Shown here one piece after another: positions 29,125 to 37,276 of a DNA stretch of 64,000 nt. This DNA is from F-183 sp964627455. GTDB taxonomy: Bacteria; Acidobacteriota; Terriglobia; Bryobacterales; Bryobacteraceae. The translations under genes and the position numbers were made by a program. Numbering within the stretch: position 1 is the first letter of the stretch; each line of letters begins with the position of its first letter. The DNA is taken from contig CAZVKC010000017.1 in assembly GCA_964627455.1 (NCBI GenBank), positions 1 to 64,000 on the forward strand, read 5' to 3'. The notes beneath the pieces were generated by a model. It saw nothing but the letters and a program-made list of their open reading frames with translations. It searched no databases and was not told where the DNA came from.

Positions 29125-29634
29125 ATGGTCCCGGTCTTGATGATGTTGTATCTGGCGGCGGATCCGCTGGCGCTGGCGCCGGACGGCACGTTTGCGGCGC
29201 CTGCGAACCGCTGCATCCGGGTGTTCACGGACCGGCGCGCGACTGTACGAGTCAACGGGATCAGCGCCGGCGACACGAGCGCATCCGATGGTTCGTTGGA
29301 TATCACGGGCTTCCTGAAACCGGGCGCCCGCAATTCGCTGGAGGTCTCCGGGACGACGGCGCCGAAGCTGCTGTCCAGTCCGCTGGTGTACCTCAGCCGC
29401 GCCGAGTCCGACGGAAAGACGCTACGTGTCTCCGTGACCAACACCACCGAGAATACGATGCAGGTGGAACTCGACAAGACCCATCAGTTCACCGTGTCGC
29501 CAGGCACGACCGTCGACCGCGAATTCCCCGCCCCGGCGCCGCCCGCGCAAAAGACAATCCGTATGCGGGCGACGTCGGACGGGTTGGATCTGGTTTTCGA
29601 AGACGAGGTCCCGATCGACCGCGTCCGTCGTTAG
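29125..29634 (+). CDS. Small exported protein with galactose-binding-like domain
   Basis: Start chosen at ATG 29125 (an in-frame TTG at 29119 is possible). About 169 residues with a short hydrophobic N-terminus (MVPVLMMLYLAADPLAL) that could serve as a signal sequence. The segment CIRVFTDRRATVRVNGISAGDTSA...LDITGFLKPGARNSLEVSG has the strand-turn pattern of the sugar-binding jelly-roll module of glycoside hydrolases. The rest looks like an Ig-type beta domain. No catalytic part is present. It is divergent from uvrA and overlaps the MFS gene stop by 4 bases (TTAG). Function unknown. Confidence 0.6.
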   Translation: MVPVLMMLYLAADPLALAPDGTFAAPANRCIRVFTDRRATVRVNGISAGDTSASDGSLDITGFLKPGARNSLEVSGTTAPKLLSSPLVYLSRAESDGKTLRVSVTNTTENTMQVELDKTHQFTVSPGTTVDREFPAPAPPAQKTIRMRATSDGLDLVFEDEVPIDRVRR

Positions 29635-30866
29635 GAGGACGCTTCGGGTTTCGGCTTGGGCAGCAAGCTGATCGCGAGCGCGCCGATGAACGAGAGGATG
29701 AACACGGCTTTCAACGCGAACGGGTAACCGCCGTAATTGTCGTGCAGCCAGCCGATCGAATACGGCGCCCAGGCCTGGCCGAGCGTATCCGCGGGCAGAA
29801 TGATGCCCATCGCGCGAGCCAGCGACGTCACGCCGAATTGTTCCGCGGCCATCAGCGGAATCAGCATGTAATCCGCGCCCATGCCGAAGCCGAACAGGAT
29901 CGCGAAGAAGTACATGTATTCGGGCTGTTCCGGCCGCACCATCGTGATCATCGGGATCGTGCCGGCGACCAGGAAGTAGGTCACCATCATGACCAGCTTC
30001 TTATTGAACCGGTCCGCGAGATAGCCCATGATCAGGCGTCCCGCGATGCTCGAGAACAACACGCATAAGTTCGCTGTGCCGAAGAAATCATCGAGTTGGC
30101 GCTGTTCGACGAAGCCCTGTTCCTTGAAAACGAACTTCATATGCTGATTGATCGACCCGATGGATCCGATCGAGCAAAGGCTGCCGATCGAAAGAAGCCA
30201 GAAAGCAGGCTGTCCCAGCATGTAGGAAAAGCTCTTGGGAGGCGCCGTGATGTTCTCGGCCGGCTTCGAGTCGCCGTCCTGGAACTGTCCGACGTCGCCG
30301 GGCTTGTCCTTCAGCAGGAACAACGCGAGTGGCCAGATCAGCAGGCAGAGTCCGCCGAACATCAGCAGTGCGGCCTGGTAGCCGAAAGCCTTGGTCAACG
30401 GCGCGGCGATGTACTTGGCCGAGATGCCGCCGAATACGCCGACACCCAAGTACACGATCGCCATCGCCTTGCCGCGATTGCGTTTGAACCAGTTGGCGAC
30501 GATCACCTGATGCACGATCGGACCCGAGAAGATGTAGCCGAGCAGGTAGATCACCCAGCAGCCGTAGAACATCCACGGCTCGCCGTTCATATTCGCGAAC
30601 CCGAGGAACGCAAGCGCCGTACATCCAGCGCCGAACATCAGCAATTTGCGCGGGGAATAGCGGTGGACGAGGAATGGGCCGGCCCAGAGAGTCAGCGTAA
30701 CGCCGAGCGGAAAGCCGAGTACGGTCTGCGCGCGTTTCCAGCCGAACGCTTTCTCGTAATAGTCGTAGAAGAACGGCCCACCATAGTAGGGAATACCGAC
30801 GGCCAGGCCGAAGGTGAAAAACGCCACGATGGCGATGGTCCAGCCGTAGAAGCGCGAATTCTGCAT
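29631..30866 (-). CDS. Major facilitator superfamily transporter
   Basis: 411 residues with about 12 transmembrane helices. The N-terminal half (FYGWTIAIVAFFTFGLAVGIPYYGGPFFYDYYEKAFGW...) and the cytoplasmic loop motif HRYSPRKLLMFG resemble the monocarboxylate/oxalate-formate branch of the MFS; GYLADRFNKKLVM marks the second-half loop. Likely an inner-membrane carrier of small organic anions, substrate not determinable. Convergent with the gene at 29125-29634 and divergent from the HEXXH protein gene (97 bases between starts). Confidence 0.87.
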   Translation of the reverse strand: MQNSRFYGWTIAIVAFFTFGLAVGIPYYGGPFFYDYYEKAFGWKRAQTVLGFPLGVTLTLWAGPFLVHRYSPRKLLMFGAGCTALAFLGFANMNGEPWMFYGCWVIYLLGYIFSGPIVHQVIVANWFKRNRGKAMAIVYLGVGVFGGISAKYIAAPLTKAFGYQAALLMFGGLCLLIWPLALFLLKDKPGDVGQFQDGDSKPAENITAPPKSFSYMLGQPAFWLLSIGSLCSIGSIGSINQHMKFVFKEQGFVEQRQLDDFFGTANLCVLFSSIAGRLIMGYLADRFNKKLVMMVTYFLVAGTIPMITMVRPEQPEYMYFFAILFGFGMGADYMLIPLMAAEQFGVTSLARAMGIILPADTLGQAWAPYSIGWLHDNYGGYPFALKAVFILSFIGALAISLLPKPKPEASS

Positions 30867-30963
30867 TTCATCCGTTATACCAGATCAGGCCCGGATCCCG
30901 GCCAATTTGGCCCTTTGGAGCGGCGTCCGCCGCTACAGAGAGTGTCCGGGGGAGATCGACATC

Positions 30964-31515
30964 ATGTTCCTGATAGCCATCGCATTCATTCTCACCGCCG
31001 CTGTTGCCATGGCCGCCGAAGTCACGGTGCATATCCACAACGAGGCCAAAGTTGCGGGCGCCGCCTTGCGGGACGCGATAGATGTTGCGAAACGAGCCTT
31101 CCGCGAAGCCCGGGTTCCGGTGCGGTGGGTGACCTGCCCTGAAGAGTCGTGCAGTAATTCGGGAGAGTTCATCTACGAACTGGTCATCGCCAGCACACGC
31201 GCCGAAGCCGCGGCGTCCTCGACCTTCGCCATGGGATACTCGCTGATTGTTGCCGGTCAGGCGCCAGTCTACGCGAAGGTCCTGCTGCCGCGCGTGATGC
31301 AGTACGCCGAGTTCGCGGACGTCCGGATTTCCACGGTGCTCGGGTACTCGATTGCGCACGAAGTGGCCCACCTGCTCCTGCGCTCGAACAGTCACGGCAA
31401 CTTCGGCATCATGCAGGCGCGCTGGTCGCGTTCCGATGCGAGGCTCCTCGGCGGCGGCAGGCTGAAATTCCACGCGGCCGAAGTCCGGCAAATGCGGCAG
31501 GCGCTTGGATTCTGA
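30964..31515 (+). CDS. Exported HEXXH (zincin-like) protein
   Basis: Start chosen at ATG 30964 because GGGGGAGA stands about 8 bases upstream and a signal peptide follows (MFLIAIAFILTAAVAMA). 183 residues. The zinc-protease motif HEVAH is at 132-136, followed by H144 (HEXXH-x7-H) and GIM at 148-150, which could act as a Met-turn. The spacing does not match the metzincin HEXXHxxGxxH. A Cys pair (C58, C63) may form a disulfide. Likely a periplasmic metallopeptidase or a binding derivative of one; substrate unknown. The divergent region upstream holds a 13-base palindrome GGCCAATTTGGCC (30900-30912). Confidence 0.75.
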   Translation: MFLIAIAFILTAAVAMAAEVTVHIHNEAKVAGAALRDAIDVAKRAFREARVPVRWVTCPEESCSNSGEFIYELVIASTRAEAAASSTFAMGYSLIVAGQAPVYAKVLLPRVMQYAEFADVRISTVLGYSIAHEVAHLLLRSNSHGNFGIMQARWSRSDARLLGGGRLKFHAAEVRQMRQALGF

Positions 31516-32187
31516 TCAGCGTCCGAGCGGATGGATTTGCCGGCCGGATGCATCGAAGTTCGACGGATCCAGCCAGGCCTCAAACGCGCGCTTTCGTTCC
31601 GGCCATTCGCCGTCGAGCATCGAAAACCATGCCGTATCGCGGTTCCGGCCCTTGATGATCATGTGCTGGCGGAACAGGCCTTCATACGAAAACCCCAGAC
31701 GCTCGGCCGCGCGTTTCGACGGATCATTGTGCGAATTGCACTTCCACTCGTACCGCCGGTAGCCGAGGTCCTCGAAGACGTAGCGAGCCAGCAGGTACAT
31801 GGCTTCGGTCGCCGCGGGAGTGCGCTGCAGCGCAGGCGAGTACATGATGTTGCCGACCTCGATCACGCGATTCGCGGTATCGATGCGCATCAAGGACGCG
31901 TATCCGCGAGGCACGCCGTCGACGAGAATCGCGTAGAACAGCGGATCCTCGGAAGCCGCCTTCTTCGCGATGCCTTCCGTGAAGGCCCCGGCATCCGCGT
32001 ACGGGCCGTCGCCCATGTACAGCCACAGCGAATCGGGCCCTGCGCGCAGGGCGTCCCACAGTGCGGAGGCATGCTCCTCCGCCCGCAGCGGGACCAATGT
32101 CGTGTAACGGCCCTTCAGTTCGACACGAGCAGGACGCGACGCCGCGTGGGCATCCACCGGCGGACCAATCGGGAGATCAGAACTCAT
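31516..32187 (-). CDS. GNAT family N-acetyltransferase (RimJ/RimL type)
   Basis: 223 residues. The acetyltransferase fold is seen from about residue 27 (LKGRYTTLVPLRAEEHASALWDAL). The acyl-CoA-binding region lies around VIEVGNIMYSPALQRTPAATEAMYLL, and the C-terminal motif NDPSKRAAERLGFSYEGLFRQ is typical of the RimJ/RimL-like branch. Acceptor unknown. Its ATG overlaps the stop of the histone-deacetylase-like gene (ATGA, 32184-32187), so the two are translationally coupled. Convergent with the HEXXH gene, immediately adjacent. Confidence 0.88.
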   Translation of the reverse strand: MSSDLPIGPPVDAHAASRPARVELKGRYTTLVPLRAEEHASALWDALRAGPDSLWLYMGDGPYADAGAFTEGIAKKAASEDPLFYAILVDGVPRGYASLMRIDTANRVIEVGNIMYSPALQRTPAATEAMYLLARYVFEDLGYRRYEWKCNSHNDPSKRAAERLGFSYEGLFRQHMIIKGRNRDTAWFSMLDGEWPERKRAFEAWLDPSNFDASGRQIHPLGR

Positions 32188-33080
32188 GCATTACTGAAGA
32201 TAGCGGACGCGGTGCGGTAGACGTTCGCGTGAGCCTGTGCGGTCAGTTCCACCGGATCCGAATAGCCGCCGCCCATGGCCACAATGAACGGCGCCCCGTA
32301 CGCTTTGGCAGCGCGGATCACCAGTTCGTTCCTGCGAGCAATGCCGGCCTGTGTCAGCGAGAGCTTGCCCAGCCGGTCCGTGGCCAGGGCGTCGACGCCC
32401 GACTGAAAGAAGACGACGCCGGGCGCGAACTCGAACACGCGCGGCAGCCATTCCGCGACCAGCGCCAGGTATTCTTCGTCGCCCGTGCGATCCTCGAGTT
32501 CCACGTCGATCTTGCTGCGCTGCTTTCGAAACGGGAAGTTGTTGCGGCCGTGGAATGACAGCGTCAACACTTGCGGGTCATGTTCGAAAATCGCGGCCGT
32601 GCCGTCGCCCTGATGGACGTCGAGATCAATCACTGCGGCCTTCGCGATGCCGCGATGATGCCGCAGGTATAGGATCGCGACTGCGATATCGTTGAGCACA
32701 CAAAAGCCGGATCCTTCACCTCGAAACGCGTGATGCGTGCCGCCGGCAAGGTTGCCGCCCCAACGCCTATGCAGCGCGTGTTCCGCCGCCGCCAGAGTCC
32801 CGCCCACCGACGCGAGCGTGCGTTTCACGAGCCCTTCCGACCAGGGGAACCCGATCCTTCGGATCGCCTGCGGAGGCAGGGTGCCCGTGAGGAACTGTTC
32901 GACATACAGCGGATCATGGACGAGTTCGATCACCGTCCGATCCGCCAGCGGCGCGCATTCGAATCGAAAGTGTCCGTCCAGCGCCAGCAGGTCACGGGTG
33001 AGCCGGTACTTGCTCATGGGGAACTTGTGCCCCTCAGGCAAAGGGATTTCGTAATGATCGCAGTAAAAGAGCCGGTCCAT
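32184..33080 (-). CDS. Histone deacetylase family protein
   Basis: 298 residues of the arginase/deacetylase superfamily. Conserved elements are GGTHHAFRGEGSGFCVLNDIA (about 113-133, with the His-His pair), VIDLDVHQGDGTA (zinc-binding Asp/His), LTLSFHGRNNFP, VFFQSGVDALATD and the C-terminal GGGYS. The pattern is closest to the class IV (HDAC11-like) bacterial deacetylases. It may act on acetylated proteins, acetoin-like compounds or polyamines. Coupled by a 4-base overlap to the GNAT acetyltransferase that follows. Confidence 0.9.
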   Translation of the reverse strand: MDRLFYCDHYEIPLPEGHKFPMSKYRLTRDLLALDGHFRFECAPLADRTVIELVHDPLYVEQFLTGTLPPQAIRRIGFPWSEGLVKRTLASVGGTLAAAEHALHRRWGGNLAGGTHHAFRGEGSGFCVLNDIAVAILYLRHHRGIAKAAVIDLDVHQGDGTAAIFEHDPQVLTLSFHGRNNFPFRKQRSKIDVELEDRTGDEEYLALVAEWLPRVFEFAPGVVFFQSGVDALATDRLGKLSLTQAGIARRNELVIRAAKAYGAPFIVAMGGGYSDPVELTAQAHANVYRTASAIFSNA

Positions 33081-33095
33081 GCAGCAGTCGCAACG

Positions 33096-36000
33096 TTATT
33101 GAGGCACGCCGCAGCGTTCCAGACGTTTTCGTATCTCCGGCGTCATGGCGGCTCCCATGCGAACCGCCTCCTGCAGCAGGGAACAGCCCTCCCGCTGCAG
33201 GGATTCCTTGCCGTCTTCCTCCGCCTGAGCGAAGCGGATCTCGCTCGCCCGCGCCAGAGCGATTCTCAGGTTCTCCGCACTCTTCGCCTCGCGCCACGCC
33301 GCCACAGCCCGCCGGCAAGCATCGAATGCCGCATCGTACTGCAACAGGCGGAACCGGACTTCGCAAACCCGATAATGTGACGCCGCGAGGTTGGATCTCG
33401 CGCGCAAATCTCCCGGATCCCTCGCCGAGATCTCGGAATCGATCGCTACGGCTTTTTGAAAGGCGGTGAGCGCCGCGGGCCAATCCTGACTGGATTCGTG
33501 GATCATTCCCGTACGGCTCGCCGATTCCGCGCGGATCGAATACGCCGCCGAATTACGGGGATCCTTCTGCAACAGCAGTTCAGCAATCGGCTCCACTCTC
33601 GAGTACGTGACGAGCGCCAGTTTGGCGTTGCCCTGCAAGCGGTAGACATCTGCAAGCCGGTTGTAGGCGATGCCAAGATTGGACAGCACGCGATGGTCGC
33701 GGCTCCCGGGAAGAATCTTTTCGAGGATTGAGATCGCGCGGCGGAACTGTTGCTCCGCGGGTCTGAGATTATCGAGATCCCGCAGGACACGGCCCAGGTC
33801 GATGCAGGCCAGCGCGAGGTTCATCTGCGTATTGATGTTTCTGGACGCCGTTTGGGCGAGGCCGTCAAAAATCTCGATCGCGCTGCGGAATGAAGACTGC
33901 GCCTCCTGAAGGCGTTTTCGCTCCTGATGGGTCTGGCCGAGTCCACGGTATGCCGCGGCCAAAGCGGCCTGGATAGACGGATTGCCGGGATCTTTCTCGC
34001 GGAGTGCGGCCGCGGCTTGAATCGCAGTCTGATACTGAGACGCAGCCTCATCCGAACGCCCCATGCGGAACAGTGTCGATGCATAGCTATTGCGCAGCAG
34101 GGCAAGATCAACCAAAAGAGCGGCGTTCTTCTGATCTGAAGAAGAGAGCCCCTGCATACGGCGCAGGGCTTCTTCGTAATTCTGGCGGGCGCCGGACAAA
34201 TCGCCTGTTCGCTCCGAAAGCGTCGCAATTGCGCGATGATTCTCGATCACGTTCCGAACAGCCCGCAAGCTGTGGGGTTGCGCCTCTGCAGCCTTGCGAT
34301 ACACGGCGCCCGTTTCGCGAACCACACGCAGCGCGTCGCCGAAACGTCCTTCGATCTCCATCGCATGCGCTTCGAGATCGCGCGCTTCAGCAGTCTGGGA
34401 CTGCAATTCGAGGTCGCCCGGCGAAGCGGCTTCAATCCGGCGCCGTGTGGCTGTATGTTCCGCGTAAGCCTGAATCGCCTGCTGCAGCTTCCCCGCAGCG
34501 GCATACGCCTGGCCGCATGCCTGCTGGCTTGCCGCCAGACCCAGCAGCGAAAGTGTATCGGCAGGATTCCCGGCAACAAGAGCCGCATATGTTCCCTGCG
34601 CTTTGCGGGCGCTTTCCAGCGAGCCCATCGGCATATTCAACGCCTGCATGAGTTCGGCCATGCGCAGATACGACGCCGCGAGATCCCGCAACAAATCCGG
34701 GTTCCCCGGATTCGCCGCCACCAGTTTCTGCCGGATTTCAAGTGCGCGAGACTGACTATTGAACGCGCCCCGTGTGTCGCCGAGCGCGGCGTCGTCCGAC
34801 GCGCCCTGCAACTGGCCCAACTGTTCGTATCCGGCAGCGACCTCCTTCTGCAAACCCGGATTCGATGCGGCCTCGGCATTCAAGCGTTCGAGGTTCTCGA
34901 TCGACTTCCGGATCAGAAACTCGCGCGCTTCCGTCGAACCCGGCAGGTTGCGAATCATGGCGTGAAAATCGAACAGCAGCGAATTCGCCATCGACCGCAC
35001 ATCGCGAAAGCGCTCCTCGGCGCGCTGCCGCTGCCGGTCCGCCTCTCGCGCCTTCTCTTCCGCCCGGTCCCTGGCTGTTTCCGCATCCCGCGCTGCCTGT
35101 TGCGCTAACAGTTCCATGCGCCTTGCCTGCGCCTCGCTCGCCTTTGCCAGCGCCGCTTCGCGTTCCGCCCTGGCCCGCTCGTGCCCCGCGATTCGAGCCT
35201 GCCAGAGGGTGCTCGATCCGCCGGTCGCGATCAGCAGAAGCATTACCCCCGCCACCACCACGCTCGCGCGATTGCGCTGTACGAATTTGCTCGCGCGGTA
35301 AGTAAACGTATCCTTCTGGGCGCTGACTGGACGCCCCTGCAGGAATCGTTCGAGATCCGCCGACAAGGCTTCGACGGATGCGTAGCGCCGCTCAGGCTCC
35401 TTGCGCAAAGCCATCAGCAGGATCCGGTCGAGGTCGCCGCGCAGCTCATGGGCAATCTGCTTCGTGGCGGCAATCCTGCTGGGCTCCGGAGGCGCAGCGT
35501 CACAAATCATTCGCTCGGCGTCGCCAACCGGAAGATCCTTCAATTCGTAGGGACGGGCGCCAGCCAGCAGCTCATAGAGAATCAGCCCCAACGCATAGAC
35601 GTCGCTCGAAGTATTCGCCCGCTGGCCGCGAACCTGTTCCGGACTCGCATACTGGCGGGTCATGATCGGAACCGTTGCGCTGGTGGCGTCGCTCTCTTCC
35701 TGGTCCAGAACCTTTGCGATGCCGAAATCCAACAGCTTCGGCTGTCCATCGACAGTGACCAGGATGTTGCCCGGCTTGAGGTCGCGATGCACGATCAGGT
35801 TCCGGTGCGCGTGCTGTACGGCGGCGCAAACCTTGATGAACAACGCAACCTTTTCGCGAACCGTCAGCGTCTCGCAGAACGCGTCGATGCGTACGCCATC
35901 GACGAAGTCCATGACCAGATACGGGCGCCCATCCGCGGTGGAACCGGCATCGACGATGCGGACAATACCAGGATGGTCGAGGGATCCGAGAATCTCCCGC

Positions 36001-36425
36001 TCCTGCTGAAAGCGATCGAGAAAATAGTCGGTGTCCATGCCGCGGCGGATGACCTTCACCGCGACCGTCCGCGAGAAACCGTCTTCGCGCTGGGCGAGGT
36101 ATACGACGCCCATGCCGCCCGCGCCGAGTTCCGTGATCAGGCGATAAGGACCGATCTGCTCGAGTTCCGCCGGCGCGACGTCGACGTCGTCGTCGCGGTA
36201 AAGGTCCAGCAACTCTTCCGCCTGCCGTAGCATGCGAGGGTCGCTGCCGCATTCGCGTTCGAGATAGGCCTTGCGTTCCGGTTCCGGGAGTTCCAGCGAG
36301 GCTTCGACAAGTTCCTTCAACCGGCGATGCTGCTCCGGCGAAGTCGAGGTCCGCGGATTGTCGTAACCCCCTTCCGCGCCGTCATCGGCAGCGGGAGGAT
36401 GGCCGGAATCAGACGGCGACGTCAT
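33096..36425 (-). CDS. Ser/Thr protein kinase with C-terminal TPR domain
   Basis: Start at ATG 36425 (1109 residues); a TTG at 36464 adds 13. The kinase domain (about 90-365) has a P-loop (LGAGGMGVVYLA), Lys124 (AVKVIR), HRDLKPGN with Asp215, DFG Asp233 and the activation segment TRQYASPEQVRG, so it looks active. One membrane helix follows (VVVAGVMLLLIATG, about 388-408), then a charged coiled coil (about 410-480) and more than ten TPR-like repeats facing the periplasm. It is translated from the same transcript as the ECF sigma factor upstream (17-base overlap). Confidence 0.93.
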   Translation of the reverse strand: MTSPSDSGHPPAADDGAEGGYDNPRTSTSPEQHRRLKELVEASLELPEPERKAYLERECGSDPRMLRQAEELLDLYRDDDVDVAPAELEQIGPYRLITELGAGGMGVVYLAQREDGFSRTVAVKVIRRGMDTDYFLDRFQQEREILGSLDHPGIVRIVDAGSTADGRPYLVMDFVDGVRIDAFCETLTVREKVALFIKVCAAVQHAHRNLIVHRDLKPGNILVTVDGQPKLLDFGIAKVLDQEESDATSATVPIMTRQYASPEQVRGQRANTSSDVYALGLILYELLAGARPYELKDLPVGDAERMICDAAPPEPSRIAATKQIAHELRGDLDRILLMALRKEPERRYASVEALSADLERFLQGRPVSAQKDTFTYRASKFVQRNRASVVVAGVMLLLIATGGSSTLWQARIAGHERARAEREAALAKASEAQARRMELLAQQAARDAETARDRAEEKAREADRQRQRAEERFRDVRSMANSLLFDFHAMIRNLPGSTEAREFLIRKSIENLERLNAEAASNPGLQKEVAAGYEQLGQLQGASDDAALGDTRGAFNSQSRALEIRQKLVAANPGNPDLLRDLAASYLRMAELMQALNMPMGSLESARKAQGTYAALVAGNPADTLSLLGLAASQQACGQAYAAAGKLQQAIQAYAEHTATRRRIEAASPGDLELQSQTAEARDLEAHAMEIEGRFGDALRVVRETGAVYRKAAEAQPHSLRAVRNVIENHRAIATLSERTGDLSGARQNYEEALRRMQGLSSSDQKNAALLVDLALLRNSYASTLFRMGRSDEAASQYQTAIQAAAALREKDPGNPSIQAALAAAYRGLGQTHQERKRLQEAQSSFRSAIEIFDGLAQTASRNINTQMNLALACIDLGRVLRDLDNLRPAEQQFRRAISILEKILPGSRDHRVLSNLGIAYNRLADVYRLQGNAKLALVTYSRVEPIAELLLQKDPRNSAAYSIRAESASRTGMIHESSQDWPAALTAFQKAVAIDSEISARDPGDLRARSNLAASHYRVCEVRFRLLQYDAAFDACRRAVAAWREAKSAENLRIALARASEIRFAQAEEDGKESLQREGCSLLQEAVRMGAAMTPEIRKRLERCGVPQ

Positions 36426-37020
36426 GCTGTTTGAGGATTTCGCCCTTGAGCCAGGCGCGGACAAACTTCCACTCGCGTTTGGCGGTGGAAGTGGAAATGG
36501 ACATCAGGTCCGCCGCTTCCTCAATGGAATGGCCGCCAAAGAAGCGCAGTTCGACCAGTTGCGCCTGCCGCGGGTCCAACTGCTCGAGCTTTTCGAGCGC
36601 CTGGTGAATGGTCAGGGTCAACGGATGTTTGCTTTCCGCTGTCGATTCCAGCAGCGAGTCCAGCTTTTCCATGTCGACCCGCTGTGCGCCTCCGCCTCGC
36701 TTTTCCGCCTGATTCTTACGGGCGTAATCGACGAGGATCCGGCGCATCATGCGGCTGGCGACACCAAAAAAGTGGCTGCGGTTTTCCCAGTCCACTTTTT
36801 GCCCCATGAGCCGGATGAACACTTCATTGACGAGCGCCGTCCTCTGCAGCGTATGGTCGACGCGTTCCCGTCGCAAATGGCTGGCGGCCAGAATCCGCAG
36901 TTCGTGATAGAGCACGGGCACGAGACGGTCCAGTTGTTCCGGGTCCTGTTCTTTCCAGCTGTGGAGCAACTGTGTGAGTTCGTCTCTGTGTTCGGCGTCC
37001 ATATGCGCAGTCGGGTACAT
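36409..37020 (-). CDS. ECF-family RNA polymerase sigma factor (kinase-linked type)
   Basis: 203 residues. The sigma region 2 part is VPVLYHELRILAASHLRRER, ALVNEVFIRLM, FFGVASRMMRRILVDYARKN. Region 4 is LEKLEQLDPRQAQLVELRFFGGHSIEEAADLMSISTSTAKREWKFVRAWL. This matches the Acidobacteria/Planctomycetes ECF subfamily (TIGR02999-like) that is usually found beside Ser/Thr kinases and lacks an adjacent anti-sigma factor, as here. The start is ATG 37020 or 37002. The start lies only 10 bases from the divergent FmdB gene. Confidence 0.9.
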   Translation of the reverse strand: MYPTAHMDAEHRDELTQLLHSWKEQDPEQLDRLVPVLYHELRILAASHLRRERVDHTLQRTALVNEVFIRLMGQKVDWENRSHFFGVASRMMRRILVDYARKNQAEKRGGGAQRVDMEKLDSLLESTAESKHPLTLTIHQALEKLEQLDPRQAQLVELRFFGGHSIEEAADLMSISTSTAKREWKFVRAWLKGEILKQHDVAV

Positions 37021-37030
37021 TTGATATTGT

Positions 37031-37237
37031 ATGCCCGTCTACGAGTATCGATGCCAGCGCTGCGGCTCCCAGTTCGAGCAATTGCGCCGGATGGCGGACG
37101 CCGATCGCGATCTCATCTGTCCGGACTGCAAGTCAGAATCAGTCGAGCGGCTGTTCTCCTGCTTTGCTGCCTCTTCGTCCTCTTCCGCTTCCAGTGGAGG
37201 CGGCTGCAGCGTGCCGGCCGGCAGCCGGTTCCGCTGA
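37031..37237 (+). CDS. FmdB-type zinc-ribbon protein
   Basis: 68 residues. The N-terminal zinc ribbon MPVYEYRCQRCGSQFEQL has Cys8/Cys11, and CPDC has Cys30/Cys33, the FmdB/CxxC_CxxC_SSSS pattern. A Ser-rich stretch and a GGGCS tail follow. Proteins of this family are small putative regulators of unclear function. There is no ribosome-binding site before the ATG, and only 10 bases separate it from the divergent sigma-factor ATG, which suggests a leaderless transcript. Confidence 0.9.
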   Translation: MPVYEYRCQRCGSQFEQLRRMADADRDLICPDCKSESVERLFSCFAASSSSSASSGGGCSVPAGSRFR

Positions 37238-37276
37238 GGGTAAAACGACGTTCCGCCGGTCTGGCGGACAACCTCA

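Noticed and set aside
29112..30068. Plus-strand frame overlapping the small exported protein and the MFS gene
   Set aside because: It runs through the MFS coding region on the opposite strand and shows no domain; the shorter frame 29125-29634 has the hydrophobic start and a beta domain.
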